A stretch of DNA of 64,000 nucleotides, from the NCBI GenBank assembly GCA_965204405.1, contig CBDBEN010000005.1, positions 2,170,001 through 2,234,000 on the forward strand, read 5' to 3'. Source of the stretch: JANQPX01 sp965204405. Its GTDB lineage: Bacteria > Pseudomonadota > Alphaproteobacteria > Geminicoccales > Geminicoccaceae. Positions 43,864 to 52,330 of this stretch are shown piece after piece (position 1 is the first letter of the stretch; the number at the start of each line of letters is the position of its first letter). Below the pieces are notes generated by a model. The model was given only the letters and a program-made list of their open reading frames with translations. It made no database searches and was not told where the DNA came from. A program made the translations under genes and the position numbers.

Positions 43864-44754
43864 TCAGGTCGATAGCTTCTCGTTGAAGAACGCGACCGTT
43901 CGCTCCCAGGCAAGCTTAGCTGCAGCCTCGTCATAGCGGGGCGTGGTGTTGTTGTGGAAGCCGTGGTTCACATCCGGATAGATGTGCGCGGTGTAGTCCT
44001 TGCCATGCTCCTTGAGCGCCGCCTCGTAAGCCGGCCATCCCTCATTGATGCGTGTGTCCAGACCGGCATAGTGCAGCAGCAAGGGGGCTTGAATCTTCGG
44101 CACATCCTCGACGGCCGGCTGGCGGCCATAGAACGGAACGGATGCGCCAAGCTCGGGGTAGCGAACCGCCATGGCGTTGCAAATCCCGCCGCCATAGCAA
44201 AATCCGACCGACCCAACCTTCCCGCTGCTGTCCTGGTGGCCATGCAGATGCTCGAACGCGGCGAAGAAGTCCTGCTGCAGCTTGCCTCGATCGAGCTGCT
44301 TTTGCATCGCCTTGCCCTCGTCGTCGGTGCCTGGATAACCGCCAAGCGGCGTCAGACCATCCGGCGCCAGGGCCATGAAGCCGGCAACCGCGACACGGCG
44401 CGCGACATCCTCGATATAGGGATTGAGGCCTCTGTTCTCGTGGACGACCACGACAGCGGGCATCGGCCCGGCGGCAGTGGCAGGTTTGACCAGATAGCCT
44501 TTGATCGTTCCATGGCCGTCGGGTGACTCGTAGTCGATCATCCCGGCGTCGATCGAGGGATCGTCGGGGGCGACCTGCCGGGCAAGCGCGTAATTGGGTG
44601 AGAGGCTTTCCAGCAGGGCGGCAACCGTGATGCCGCCGACCGCATATTTGGCGGCCTTGTCCAAAAATTCCCGGCGTTCCATATGCCCATGGGCGTAGCC
44701 GTCATAGAGATCGAGCAGGCCCTGATCGAAATCACCCGCTTTCTTCCGTTCCAT
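43864..44754 (-). CDS. Dienelactone hydrolase family protein
   Basis: Alpha/beta hydrolase of the carboxymethylenebutenolidase type, 296 residues. Catalytic triad motifs: Cys in GSVGFCYGGGICNAM, Asp in AGLDTRINEG and His in NHGFHNNT; oxyanion region VVVVHENRGLNPYIEDVARR. The N-terminus has a twin-arginine-like segment MERREFLDKAAKYAVGGITV followed by a hydrophobic stretch, as in the YghX-like subgroup, so Tat export or membrane attachment is possible. The gene order with the MBL-fold gene (44800-45672) suggests one transcript. Confidence 0.88.
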   Translation of the reverse strand: MERKKAGDFDQGLLDLYDGYAHGHMERREFLDKAAKYAVGGITVAALLESLSPNYALARQVAPDDPSIDAGMIDYESPDGHGTIKGYLVKPATAAGPMPAVVVVHENRGLNPYIEDVARRVAVAGFMALAPDGLTPLGGYPGTDDEGKAMQKQLDRGKLQQDFFAAFEHLHGHQDSSGKVGSVGFCYGGGICNAMAVRYPELGASVPFYGRQPAVEDVPKIQAPLLLHYAGLDTRINEGWPAYEAALKEHGKDYTAHIYPDVNHGFHNNTTPRYDEAAAKLAWERTVAFFNEKLST

Positions 44755-44799
44755 CTCCTGTCTCCCAGGTCGATCAATGACAAAAGACCAAGGTCGGCA

Positions 44800-45672
44800 T
44801 CAGCCGCCGGTTTGTCCGGTCTGCTTCAACCAGCGAATCATGCCCTGGATGTTGAGGTCGCGCAGCTGATCATAGGCACCCCAATCCTTGTAGTCGTCGG
44901 TGATGTCGGAGGCGAGGATCTCGGCTTCGGACCTGCCCTCGTCGAGCGCAGCCTTCACGGACTGCTTGAGGTGCTCGATATAGAGCCTGGTGTCGGTCGC
45001 GTCCTGCTTGGTCCCGATGACGCTGTGGCCAGGGGCGAGGATGTCGAAATCCAGACTCTCGATCATCTCGATCTGACCGATCAGGCCGTCGATGTCGGTG
45101 CGGGGAAAGTCTCGCCAGGGCAGCCTTTTCGGCGAGACGGCATCGACCACGAAGGCAACGTTTTCCGGCCTGACCACGGTCGCGATGAGATCATCGCCAT
45201 GACCTTCGCCGAGATAGGTCATCTCGAAGGTCTTGCCGCCCAGCGACAATCTGTGCCGATCGGCGAAGGTTACCGTGGGCGTGGCAGTCCGCACGTCGCC
45301 TGCCTCGACATGCATCTTGGTGTTCTCATGGGCAATGACCTCGATATCGCCCCACGCCTCGCCGCCGGACGCATGATCGCCGTGATGGTGGGACAGGATC
45401 ATGTGGGTCACGGGTTGGTCAAATCGTTCGGCGAGTTCGCCTTTCAGCCAGTCGACCGCTTCGGCATTGATCGGGTCCGTCACCACGATGCCGTCTTCGG
45501 TGACGACGAACATGGCGTAGTGAAAATTGTTCTGAAAACGGTACACATCGCCTGCGACCTGCTCGATCGAGCGCTTGGCGTCCTGTGCCTCACCCGTTGC
45601 CGGCGCAAGGGCCAAGAGGGCAATAGCGAAGGCGCCGGAAATAGCGGGTAGTGTAAAATGCCGACCTGTCAT
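44800..45672 (-). CDS. Metallo-beta-lactamase-fold hydrolase, exported
   Basis: 290-residue MBL-fold protein with a signal peptide (residues about 1-29, ending ATGEAQ). Zinc motif LSHHHGDHASGG, further His in HEN and YLGEGHGDDLIAT, and LAPGHSVIGTK near the end. This is the general periplasmic MBL hydrolase group (quinoprotein-relay or SoxH-like); the substrate is unknown. GGGAGG stands seven bases before ATG 45672. It sits between the dienelactone hydrolase and cytochrome c' genes on the same strand. Confidence 0.86.
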   Translation of the reverse strand: MTGRHFTLPAISGAFAIALLALAPATGEAQDAKRSIEQVAGDVYRFQNNFHYAMFVVTEDGIVVTDPINAEAVDWLKGELAERFDQPVTHMILSHHHGDHASGGEAWGDIEVIAHENTKMHVEAGDVRTATPTVTFADRHRLSLGGKTFEMTYLGEGHGDDLIATVVRPENVAFVVDAVSPKRLPWRDFPRTDIDGLIGQIEMIESLDFDILAPGHSVIGTKQDATDTRLYIEHLKQSVKAALDEGRSEAEILASDITDDYKDWGAYDQLRDLNIQGMIRWLKQTGQTGG

Positions 45673-45728
45673 CGGAGAACCTCCCGTTTCAAATGATTGA
45701 TGCTATTCGTTCCGGAACAGTAAGCTTC

Positions 45729-45765
45729 GTCACCTTGCCGCGTGATGATCACGCGGCAAGGTGAC
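45729..45765. repeat. Perfect 17-bp hairpin between cytochrome c' and MBL genes
   Basis: GTCACCTTGCCGCGTGA, loop TGA, then the exact inverse TCACGCGGCAAGGTGAC. It lies 17 bases past the cytochrome c' stop and 57 before the MBL start, without a U-tract. It may be an mRNA-stabilising or processing hairpin, or an operator. Confidence 0.85.
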
Positions 45766-45781
45766 GGATTGGCAAGCTTTG

Positions 45782-46255
45782 TTATTTCTTCTCGGCACGG
45801 TAATCGTCGTGACAGCCACCGCAGCTTTTGCCCACGGCGCCAATGCCGGCCTTCAGGGCATCGAGTCCGCTGCCGGCGGTCGCTGCAAGTTCCGCTGATG
45901 CCTTGGCCCACGCCTCATGTTTTTCCATGACCTTGGAGCCTGCCGCCCAAGCCGCCGGCAGGGCTCGGGTTTTGTCTGCACCGAGTGCTTCGTTGTCAGA
46001 ACCCGCCGGCCACATGGCACCGTTGTTCATGTTGGCAAGAACCTCGAGATTCTTGGCATTGTTCGCTGCAAGCTCGGCATCATACTCCATTTCGCCCTTG
46101 GCCATGGCACCAAGCGGCCCGAGATTGAACGCGACCACCTGCATGAAACCCTGACGAGCCTTGACGGCCTTTTCGAGATGCCCGTCGGCAAACGCGATTG
46201 TCGACACAGTGCCGAGGGCGGCAATTCCCATAGCTGCAAGAAAGACGGTTTTCAT
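45782..46255 (-). CDS. Cytochrome c' (class II c-type cytochrome)
   Basis: Periplasmic four-helix haem protein, 157 residues. Signal peptide MKTVFLAAMGIAALGTVSTI ending at AFADG; mature chain begins with helix EKAVKARQGFMQVV and ends with the haem-binding CGGCHDDYR close to the C-terminus, as the class II type requires. Such proteins bind NO and small gases. ATG 46255 was preferred over an in-frame start seven codons upstream because it opens the signal peptide. Divergent from the LysR gene, which could regulate it. Confidence 0.93.
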   Translation of the reverse strand: MKTVFLAAMGIAALGTVSTIAFADGHLEKAVKARQGFMQVVAFNLGPLGAMAKGEMEYDAELAANNAKNLEVLANMNNGAMWPAGSDNEALGADKTRALPAAWAAGSKVMEKHEAWAKASAELAATAGSGLDALKAGIGAVGKSCGGCHDDYRAEKK

Positions 46256-46348
46256 GTTTTTTTCTCCGTTACTCACAAAATTCGGACCTCGACCCTAACA
46301 TGTGCTTAAACTGCGAGCTACTGTGAGAAAATGCAGTGAGGGAGTGCA

Positions 46349-47254
46349 ATGACGCACAGGGTCGGTTGGGATGACCTGCGTTTCGCTCTGGCGGTTGCGG
46401 ATGCCGGTTCGGTCGCTGCGGCCGCGCGCCGCCTCGGGGTTAACCACACCACGGTTCTTCGCCGTATCCATGCTTTCGAGGATCTTCACAAATTTCGCCT
46501 CTTCGACCGGCTGCCGACCGGCTACGTGCTGACCGCCGAGGGGGAGCAGTTGGTCGCGGCGGCAAGAACGATCGATGATACCGTTGCAACCTTGGAACGC
46601 CGGATTTCGGGGCAGGATCTGAAACTTGAAGGCATGATTCGCGTGACCACCACCGACACGCTGATGCAGGCGATCCTGCCGCCGCATCTGGCTTCCTTTC
46701 GGGCCAGGCATCCGAGAATCACGATCGAACTGGCCCTCACCAACACCAGGCTCAATCTCACCAAGCGTGATGCCGACATCGCCGTGCGTCCGGCCGGGAC
46801 GCCGCCTGCGTCGCTGACCGGTTACAGCGTCTCGGATATCGCCTTTGCCGTCTATGGCGCCGATAGCTATCTGAAGGACAATCCGAGCCGGGATCTTGCG
46901 AGCCACGTCTGGCTCGCCGGCGATGAGCTCCTGGCCAATTCGCCGGTCGTCAACTGGATGCAGAGCCATGTCCCGGATGTGCCGATTGCCTTTCGCGCCG
47001 ACAGTTTCGTTGCCCTGGGGCATGCAGCACAGGCAGGGCTCGGCCTCGCGGCCCTGCCATGCTGCCTTGCCGACAAGATGGCAGGGCTGCGGCGGCTCCA
47101 TGGCCCGGTCGACGAACTCTCGACAGGCCTCTGGCTCCTGACCCACCGGGATCTTTCCCACGCGGCGCGTATTCGCGCTTTCATGGAGCATATGCAGGAA
47201 GCCTTATCGGCAGATCGAGCCTGCCTCGAAGGAGAGCTCGGAGCGCCCTGTTAA
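46349..47254 (+). CDS. LysR-family transcriptional regulator
   Basis: 301 residues. N-terminal winged helix-turn-helix (DLRFALAVADAGSVAAAARR, LGVNHTTVLRRIHAFE), then a periplasmic-binding-protein-like effector domain (IRVTTTDTLMQAILPPHLAS, RDADIAVRPAG). GAGGGAG lies five bases before ATG. Divergent from the cytochrome c' gene with 93 bases between, the usual arrangement with a target gene. It overlaps the convergent patatin gene by four bases at the stops. Confidence 0.93.
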   Translation: MTHRVGWDDLRFALAVADAGSVAAAARRLGVNHTTVLRRIHAFEDLHKFRLFDRLPTGYVLTAEGEQLVAAARTIDDTVATLERRISGQDLKLEGMIRVTTTDTLMQAILPPHLASFRARHPRITIELALTNTRLNLTKRDADIAVRPAGTPPASLTGYSVSDIAFAVYGADSYLKDNPSRDLASHVWLAGDELLANSPVVNWMQSHVPDVPIAFRADSFVALGHAAQAGLGLAALPCCLADKMAGLRRLHGPVDELSTGLWLLTHRDLSHAARIRAFMEHMQEALSADRACLEGELGAPC

Positions 47255-48321
47255 AGGAACTTCGCCGCGATATCCGTGGAGCTTTCGACGCCGACCTTCT
47301 CGAAATTTGCCTCCAACCATTCTTCAGAGCGTTGCCTGCCCAGTTGAAAGAGATGATCGAGGAACCCAGCATCGGCATTGAGCTTGCTCGATGCGCTCAG
47401 TCTCGCCATGTCGTCTTCGGCATCGATGGTATGGATGTTCAGCCGTTTATAGTGGTCGTCGTCGAGCTTGTTCTGGTCGATTAGCTTGGTCACGAAATCG
47501 ATCGCCCGCATCTCGCGCATCAGGGACGAATTGAAGGAGAGGGTGTTGATCCGGTCGAAGATCTCCTGGGCCGTGGTCGGCACGGCGTTGATCTTGATCG
47601 GGTTGATCTGAATGATGAGAATGTCCGGGCAATCGGTGTGATAAATGAGAGGGAAGATGGGCGGGTTGCCCATATAGCCGCCGTCCCAGTAATGCTCGCC
47701 ATCGATTTCGACCGCCTGATAGAGGAAAGGCAGGCAGGCAGATGCGAGGACGGCATCAACGCCGAGTTCCTGATCCTGAAACACTTTGATCTTGCCGGTG
47801 CGGACATTGGTGGCGCAAAGGAACAGCTTGACCCCATTCGGCGTCCGCACCGCATCGAAGTCGACCACATCGTTCAGGACCTGGCGGAGCGGGTTGTAGT
47901 TCAAAGGATTGAGCTGATAGGGGGACGCCATCCTGGAGAGCATGTCAAAGGCGAACCAGCTCGGTGAAAAATCAAGATTGCCGATCGAGAGCCACTTATC
48001 CAGTGGGCTCGGCTGGATCGGGCTGAGCCTGGCGGCCTCCGACGTTCGATGCCAAAACGCTGCCAGGCTCTCGCGAGCTTTGTCGGTGCCTCCCTGGTGA
48101 AGGCCCGCCGTCAGGGCAGCGGCGTTCATGGCGCCGGCACTGGTGCCGACGACGCCTTCGATCTCGAGCCGCCCATCCTCGAGGAGGCGATCGAGAACCC
48201 CCCAGGTGAACGCCCCATGCGCACCGCCGCCCTGCAGGCCGAGATTGATTCTCCTTGGCTCGGATCGCGATGCGGTCTCGTTCTTGCGGCGGCGTGCTTT
48301 CTTTTTCGGTTTGTCGGTCAT
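47251..48321 (-). CDS. Patatin-like phospholipase
   Basis: Lipid acyl hydrolase with Ser-Asp dyad, 356 residues. Oxyanion motif LQGGGAHGAFTWGVLDRLLE, nucleophile Ser in VVGTSAGAMNA, catalytic Asp in HYWDGGYMGNPP. The N-terminus is very basic (MTDKPKKKARRRKNE), which could direct it to membranes. No signal peptide. Substrate could be phospholipids or polyhydroxyalkanoate-type esters. Converges on the LysR gene with a 4-base overlap. Confidence 0.93.
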   Translation of the reverse strand: MTDKPKKKARRRKNETASRSEPRRINLGLQGGGAHGAFTWGVLDRLLEDGRLEIEGVVGTSAGAMNAAALTAGLHQGGTDKARESLAAFWHRTSEAARLSPIQPSPLDKWLSIGNLDFSPSWFAFDMLSRMASPYQLNPLNYNPLRQVLNDVVDFDAVRTPNGVKLFLCATNVRTGKIKVFQDQELGVDAVLASACLPFLYQAVEIDGEHYWDGGYMGNPPIFPLIYHTDCPDILIIQINPIKINAVPTTAQEIFDRINTLSFNSSLMREMRAIDFVTKLIDQNKLDDDHYKRLNIHTIDAEDDMARLSASSKLNADAGFLDHLFQLGRQRSEEWLEANFEKVGVESSTDIAAKFL

Positions 48322-48422
48322 GGGTCGGGGCGGCCTTTCACCAACGGGATCATCATCGCACCGATGCTGTAGCCGATCATCGCCGGGATTGACAGATCCG
48401 TGGGCCCCGCTAAAGCAGGCTG

Positions 48423-49532
48423 GTGATCACACCCAGGTTAGCGATCGACATCCGCTATGCTGCGGCGCCGCTCAGCGGCTTTGGCCGCTATACCTGGAAT
48501 CTGCTCGACGGTTTGGCAAAGATCGGGCCGCCCGAGCCGATTCTCATTCTGGAAAGACCGGGACAACCCAAGCCGTCCCACCTCGCCGGCGCGACCGGCT
48601 TTGAATGGCGCCAGGTCGATCGTTCACCTATATCGCCCCTGGGACAAAGGAGGCTTGCGCGCTCACTGGCACGAGACGGTGTAAGTGTCATGGCAAGCCC
48701 CGATGTCTTTGCGCCGTTTTGCAAATCACCAAAGCAGGTGATCACGCTGCATGACATCATCCCGCTTCGCTGCCCTGACCTTCTGAGCCGCTCGGCCAAG
48801 GGGCGTTTCTCCTGGGCCTGGCGTCAGTGGCTTCACCTCCAGATCAGCAGTGCCGAGCTTGTCCTCACGGTCAGCGAGCACGCAAGGGAGGATATCGGTG
48901 CGGCGTTCGCCAAGGCAAACGGCAAGCTCTGCACCGTCTACAACGCGGTGCCCGAGATCGAAGCCTCAAAGAATGATCTGGACCCTTCGTCATCGGGACC
49001 TGCGCGTCTTCTCTATGTCGGCCGCACAGCACCCTATAAAAATATCGTCGGCTGCGTCGAAACACTGGCGTTGCTTCGAGATGAGGGACTCAGCGCTGTG
49101 CTGACGATCGTCGGCGAGCCGGATCCCCGCTATCCCGAGGTGCAGCAAACCATCGAACGCCTCGGTCTTTCTGAGGCTGTTACCATCACCGGGCATGTCG
49201 ATGAGCAGCATTTGCAGCAGCTCTACCGGGAGGCCACGGTTTTCCTTTTTCTCTCGCGCTACGAAGGCTTTGGCCTGCCGCCGCTCGAAGCCATGGCCCA
49301 CGGCGTACCGGTTGTCTCCAGCGATCGAACCTCGATGCCCGAAGTCCTAGGCGACGCAGCACTCCTGGCAAACCCGGACGATACCAAGACGGCGGCAATG
49401 AATGTCCGAAAAATCATCGAGCAGCCGAGGCTTGCTCATGACCTTAGAGTGCGCGGCAGGGCGCGTGCCGCCGAGTTTACCCTCGAACGTCAGGCTCGCA
49501 TGTTCTGGAAAGCGGTTTCGCCGCTGCTTTAG
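48423..49532 (+). CDS. Glycosyltransferase family 4-type (GT-B)
   Basis: 369-residue retaining glycosyltransferase. IRYAAAPLSGFGRYTWNLLD is the N-terminal Gly loop typical of mannosyl/rhamnosyl transferases; VITLHDIIPLRCPDLLSRSA follows. The C-terminal half has LLYVGRTAPYKNIVGCVETL, LTIVGEPDPRYPEV and FLFLSRYEGFGLPPLEAMAH with the E-x7-E motif. The start is GTG 48423. It is monocistronic here; the gene pool of glycosyltransferases (also at 18 and 21.6 kb) suggests surface polysaccharide assembly. Confidence 0.92.
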   Translation: MITPRLAIDIRYAAAPLSGFGRYTWNLLDGLAKIGPPEPILILERPGQPKPSHLAGATGFEWRQVDRSPISPLGQRRLARSLARDGVSVMASPDVFAPFCKSPKQVITLHDIIPLRCPDLLSRSAKGRFSWAWRQWLHLQISSAELVLTVSEHAREDIGAAFAKANGKLCTVYNAVPEIEASKNDLDPSSSGPARLLYVGRTAPYKNIVGCVETLALLRDEGLSAVLTIVGEPDPRYPEVQQTIERLGLSEAVTITGHVDEQHLQQLYREATVFLFLSRYEGFGLPPLEAMAHGVPVVSSDRTSMPEVLGDAALLANPDDTKTAAMNVRKIIEQPRLAHDLRVRGRARAAEFTLERQARMFWKAVSPLL

Positions 49533-49605
49533 CGCATTTTGAACGCAGGTCGGCGATAGCTGATCCTAGGTCAGTCGTTTAAAACCAAATGTCGTGATCA
49601 CATCA

Positions 49606-50343
49606 CTAACCGGCGGCTCGAAGATCGGCTTGCTCGCGAACCAGGAGGTGATTGTCCAAAAAGTGGTCCAGCCAGCGGTCGCTCGCCGCAGCATGGCGGT
49701 CATAGCCGGAAAAATGCGCTTCTTGAGGTTGGGCACCCTTGTCCTTGAACGTCACCAGCTTCGGCGCGCCCCGCTCCGAGGTTGACCAGCACTCGATCAT
49801 CTCCCTGGTCATTTCCGGATGAAACTCAATGCCATAGACATGGTCGCCGTAGCGGAAGGCCTGGCCGGGGAAGGCGTCGTTTTGCGCAAGATGAACGGCC
49901 GATACCGGAATGTCGAAGGTCTCGGAATGCCATTGATAGAAGGTGGTGGGCTGGTTGAGAAAGCTTGCGCAAGCGCCAGTGGGCTGAACCTCGAAATAGC
50001 CGATTTCGACAAATCCATCTTGATGCGGGCCGACCTTGGCGCCCAGCACCCGCGCCATCTCCTGAGCGCCCAAACAGATGCCGAGCAGGGGGCAATCGCT
50101 TGGCAAGGCGGTCTTTTCGAGCCAGCCGAGTTCGGCTTTGATGCCATCGAGATGGTCGTCATTGGCGCTCATCGGTCCGCCGAACACCACGGCAGCGGCG
50201 TAGTCGGCAAGGTCATCCGGCAGAGGATCGCCGAGGTTGGGGCAGCGCCGGTCCAGCCGGAAACCGCGCCGGGTTAGGAATTCACCGACCTTGCCAGGAG
50301 TCGAATGCTCCTGATGGACAACAATCAAAATTTGTTCAGCCAT
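49606..50343 (-). CDS. Class I glutamine amidotransferase
   Basis: Stand-alone glutaminase-type protein, 245 residues, like the GMP-synthase-GATase-related group. Nucleophile Cys in LLGICLGAQEMAR, His and Glu in YGIEFHPEMT; AAAVVFGGPMSANDD precedes. Homologues are annotated as GMP synthase-like or gamma-glutamyl hydrolase-like, role often unknown. ATG 50343 fits the family start (MAEQILIVVHQE); the frame is open 35 codons further in AT-rich DNA that looks like a promoter region. Divergent from yjbQ. Confidence 0.88.
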   Translation of the reverse strand: MAEQILIVVHQEHSTPGKVGEFLTRRGFRLDRRCPNLGDPLPDDLADYAAAVVFGGPMSANDDHLDGIKAELGWLEKTALPSDCPLLGICLGAQEMARVLGAKVGPHQDGFVEIGYFEVQPTGACASFLNQPTTFYQWHSETFDIPVSAVHLAQNDAFPGQAFRYGDHVYGIEFHPEMTREMIECWSTSERGAPKLVTFKDKGAQPQEAHFSGYDRHAAASDRWLDHFLDNHLLVREQADLRAAG

Positions 50344-50509
50344 GTCTGCCGTCTTGGTCCCACAATGTTTCGAGTTTTTCTGTATGTACAGTATTTTAAC
50401 GCTTTCTGCACAGTCTATTTTGCCGATTGTTTGATCATTTGAATGCAACCTATAAGGATAAAAGTCTCGTAAATTAAACCCTTAGGAGCCAACAGTAAGG
50501 TGAGGAAAC

Positions 50510-50929
50510 ATGTTTCAGGCGCGAACTGTGCTGATATTAGAGACCAAGGGGCAGGGGTTCTATGAACTGACTAACAGGGCGAGGGAGTTTGTCGAGGAGC
50601 AGGACATCGAGATCGGCCTCTTGACGGTCTTCTTGCACCACACCTCGGCCTCCCTCCTGATCCAGGAAAATGCGGATCCGACGGTTCGTACCGATCTCTT
50701 GAGCTTTTTCAAGCGGCTGGTCCCGGAAGACGGCACCCTTTATCGGCACAGCTATGAAGGGCCGGACGACATGCCGGCGCATATCAAGACGGCGCTTACA
50801 ACGGTCCAACTCGCCATCCCCGTGACCGACGGCAGGCTCGATCTTGGCACATGGCAGGGCCTTTATCTCTTTGAACACCGCAACCAGGCCCATGAGCGCC
50901 ACCTGACGCTGCATCTCATGGGCGAATGA
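50510..50929 (+). CDS. YjbQ family protein (secondary thiamine-phosphate synthase-like)
   Basis: 139-residue YjbQ/UPF0047 protein. The family motif is complete: GLLTVFLHHTSASLLIQENA with the conserved His pair, then HIKTALTTVQLAIPV and RLDLGTWQGLYLFEHR. Members can show weak thiamine-phosphate synthase activity, but the physiological role is unsettled. Start ATG 50510 in an AT-rich region. Palindrome copy 5 follows 22 bases after the stop. Confidence 0.92.
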   Translation: MFQARTVLILETKGQGFYELTNRAREFVEEQDIEIGLLTVFLHHTSASLLIQENADPTVRTDLLSFFKRLVPEDGTLYRHSYEGPDDMPAHIKTALTTVQLAIPVTDGRLDLGTWQGLYLFEHRNQAHERHLTLHLMGE

Positions 50930-50951
50930 AGCCCTTGCCGATCAGAGGGCG

Positions 50952-51027
50952 CTATCCCTCTCCCTCACCTAACCTCCCGACAGCCTATCGGGACAATATC
51001 GGGTGGTTGGGTGGGGGAGAGGGATGG
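50952..51027. repeat. Long palindrome, copy 5
   Basis: Arms 50952-50978 and 51001-51027. Right arm GGGTGGTTGGG followed by TGGGGGAGAGGGATGG. Four positions are not Watson-Crick; three of them are G-U in the + strand RNA. It lies between yjbQ and the nuclease gene, all in the same direction. The remaining 170 bases up to 51199 show no gene. Confidence 0.88.
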
Positions 51028-51199
51028 AACAGTTGGTCATCGACTTGGTGCAAAGCACGTCGGCAGAATATGCACAGTGCGGAGACGATATCGCTCCTAT
51101 TACACCTGATATTCCTAAAATCCCTTGGCGTCCAAGCGAGGCTCGGGTAAGGGATCGAGCGATGAGCCAGGCAGCGTTCCGCATTCGGAGGCTTCAGTC

Positions 51200-52330
51200 T
51201 TGCGTCTGATCCACACGGCCGATTGGCAGATCGGCAAGGTCTTTCGCTTCGTCGGCGACGACACGATGCATGTGCTGCAGCAGGCGAGGCTCAATGCGAT
51301 CCGCACCCTTGGCCATGTGGCTGAGGAGCAGGGGGCAGGGATCGTTCTGGTCGCGGGTGATGTCTACGACAAGGAAGGCCTCGCCGACCGCACCCTAGCG
51401 CAGCCGCTTGAGGCCATGCGGGCTTTTCCCGGTTTGAGCTGGCACCTTATCCCCGGCAATCACGATCCCCACCGGCCGAATGGACTCTGGCAGCGGGCGA
51501 AAACACTCGGCCTGCCGGATAATGTTCACGTCCATCTCGTGCCGGCGCCGGTGGCCCTGGATGATGATACTTTTTTGCTGCCGGCGCCGCTTTGCCATCA
51601 TCAGACCATCGGAGATCCGACCACCTGGATGAACGAGGCGGCGACGCCGGCAGGCGCGCTGCGCATCGGCCTTGCCCATGGATCGATCACTGAATTCGGC
51701 ACCAGCACGCAAACGCCCAATTTGATCGCGCCCGACCGGGCCAGGCAGTCGGGGCTGGCCTATCTGGCGCTCGGCGACTGGCATGGCACCAGGAAAATCG
51801 ACCAGCGATCCTGGTATGCCGGCACGCCCGAGCCGGATCGCTTCGACCGCCCGGAAAGCGGTCAGGTTCTGCTCGTAGAGACCAAAGGCAGGAAAGCGCC
51901 TGCGGTCACGCCGATCAGGACCGGCCATTTTCAATGGCTCGCCGAGCAGGCCACCCTCTATGACATAAGCGATATCGATACGCTCACAGCCCGGTTCCGA
52001 AGCGAGCATGAGGACTTGTCCAGCTTGCTGCTGGATCTTCGGATCGACGGCAGCCTGTCCCTGGAGGCGATGGCGCGATTCGAGCAGGAGATCGAGACAT
52101 CGCTCTCAGCGGCTCTTGGCCATCTTCGGCTGTCGCTGGAAGGGATGAGCGTCAATCCGTCTGCCGACGATCTGGACGATCTCGCTCATGATCCTGTCAT
52201 TCGCGATGCGGTGAGCCGCTTGAAGATCATCGTGGATGATGTCGATCATCCCGACAGGGAAGCCGCCGGCCGTGCGCTCCAGCATCTCTATCTCGCCTGC
52301 CACAAGCGCCATCGAGAGGCGGCGGCTTGA
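51200..52330 (+). CDS. SbcD/Mre11-like DNA repair exonuclease (YhaO type)
   Basis: Calcineurin-like phosphoesterase, 376 residues, expected to act with the following ATPase in DNA end processing. The metal motifs are in order: HTADWQIGKVF, VAGDVYDKEGLA, IPGNHDPHRPN, GLAHGS and GDWHGTRKI. The start is TTG 51200 with GGAGG nine bases upstream; the frame remains open further upstream (to 51125) but those residues are not family-like. The stop overlaps the start of the ATPase gene by four bases (TTGA). Confidence 0.9.
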   Translation: MRLIHTADWQIGKVFRFVGDDTMHVLQQARLNAIRTLGHVAEEQGAGIVLVAGDVYDKEGLADRTLAQPLEAMRAFPGLSWHLIPGNHDPHRPNGLWQRAKTLGLPDNVHVHLVPAPVALDDDTFLLPAPLCHHQTIGDPTTWMNEAATPAGALRIGLAHGSITEFGTSTQTPNLIAPDRARQSGLAYLALGDWHGTRKIDQRSWYAGTPEPDRFDRPESGQVLLVETKGRKAPAVTPIRTGHFQWLAEQATLYDISDIDTLTARFRSEHEDLSSLLLDLRIDGSLSLEAMARFEQEIETSLSAALGHLRLSLEGMSVNPSADDLDDLAHDPVIRDAVSRLKIIVDDVDHPDREAAGRALQHLYLACHKRHREAAA

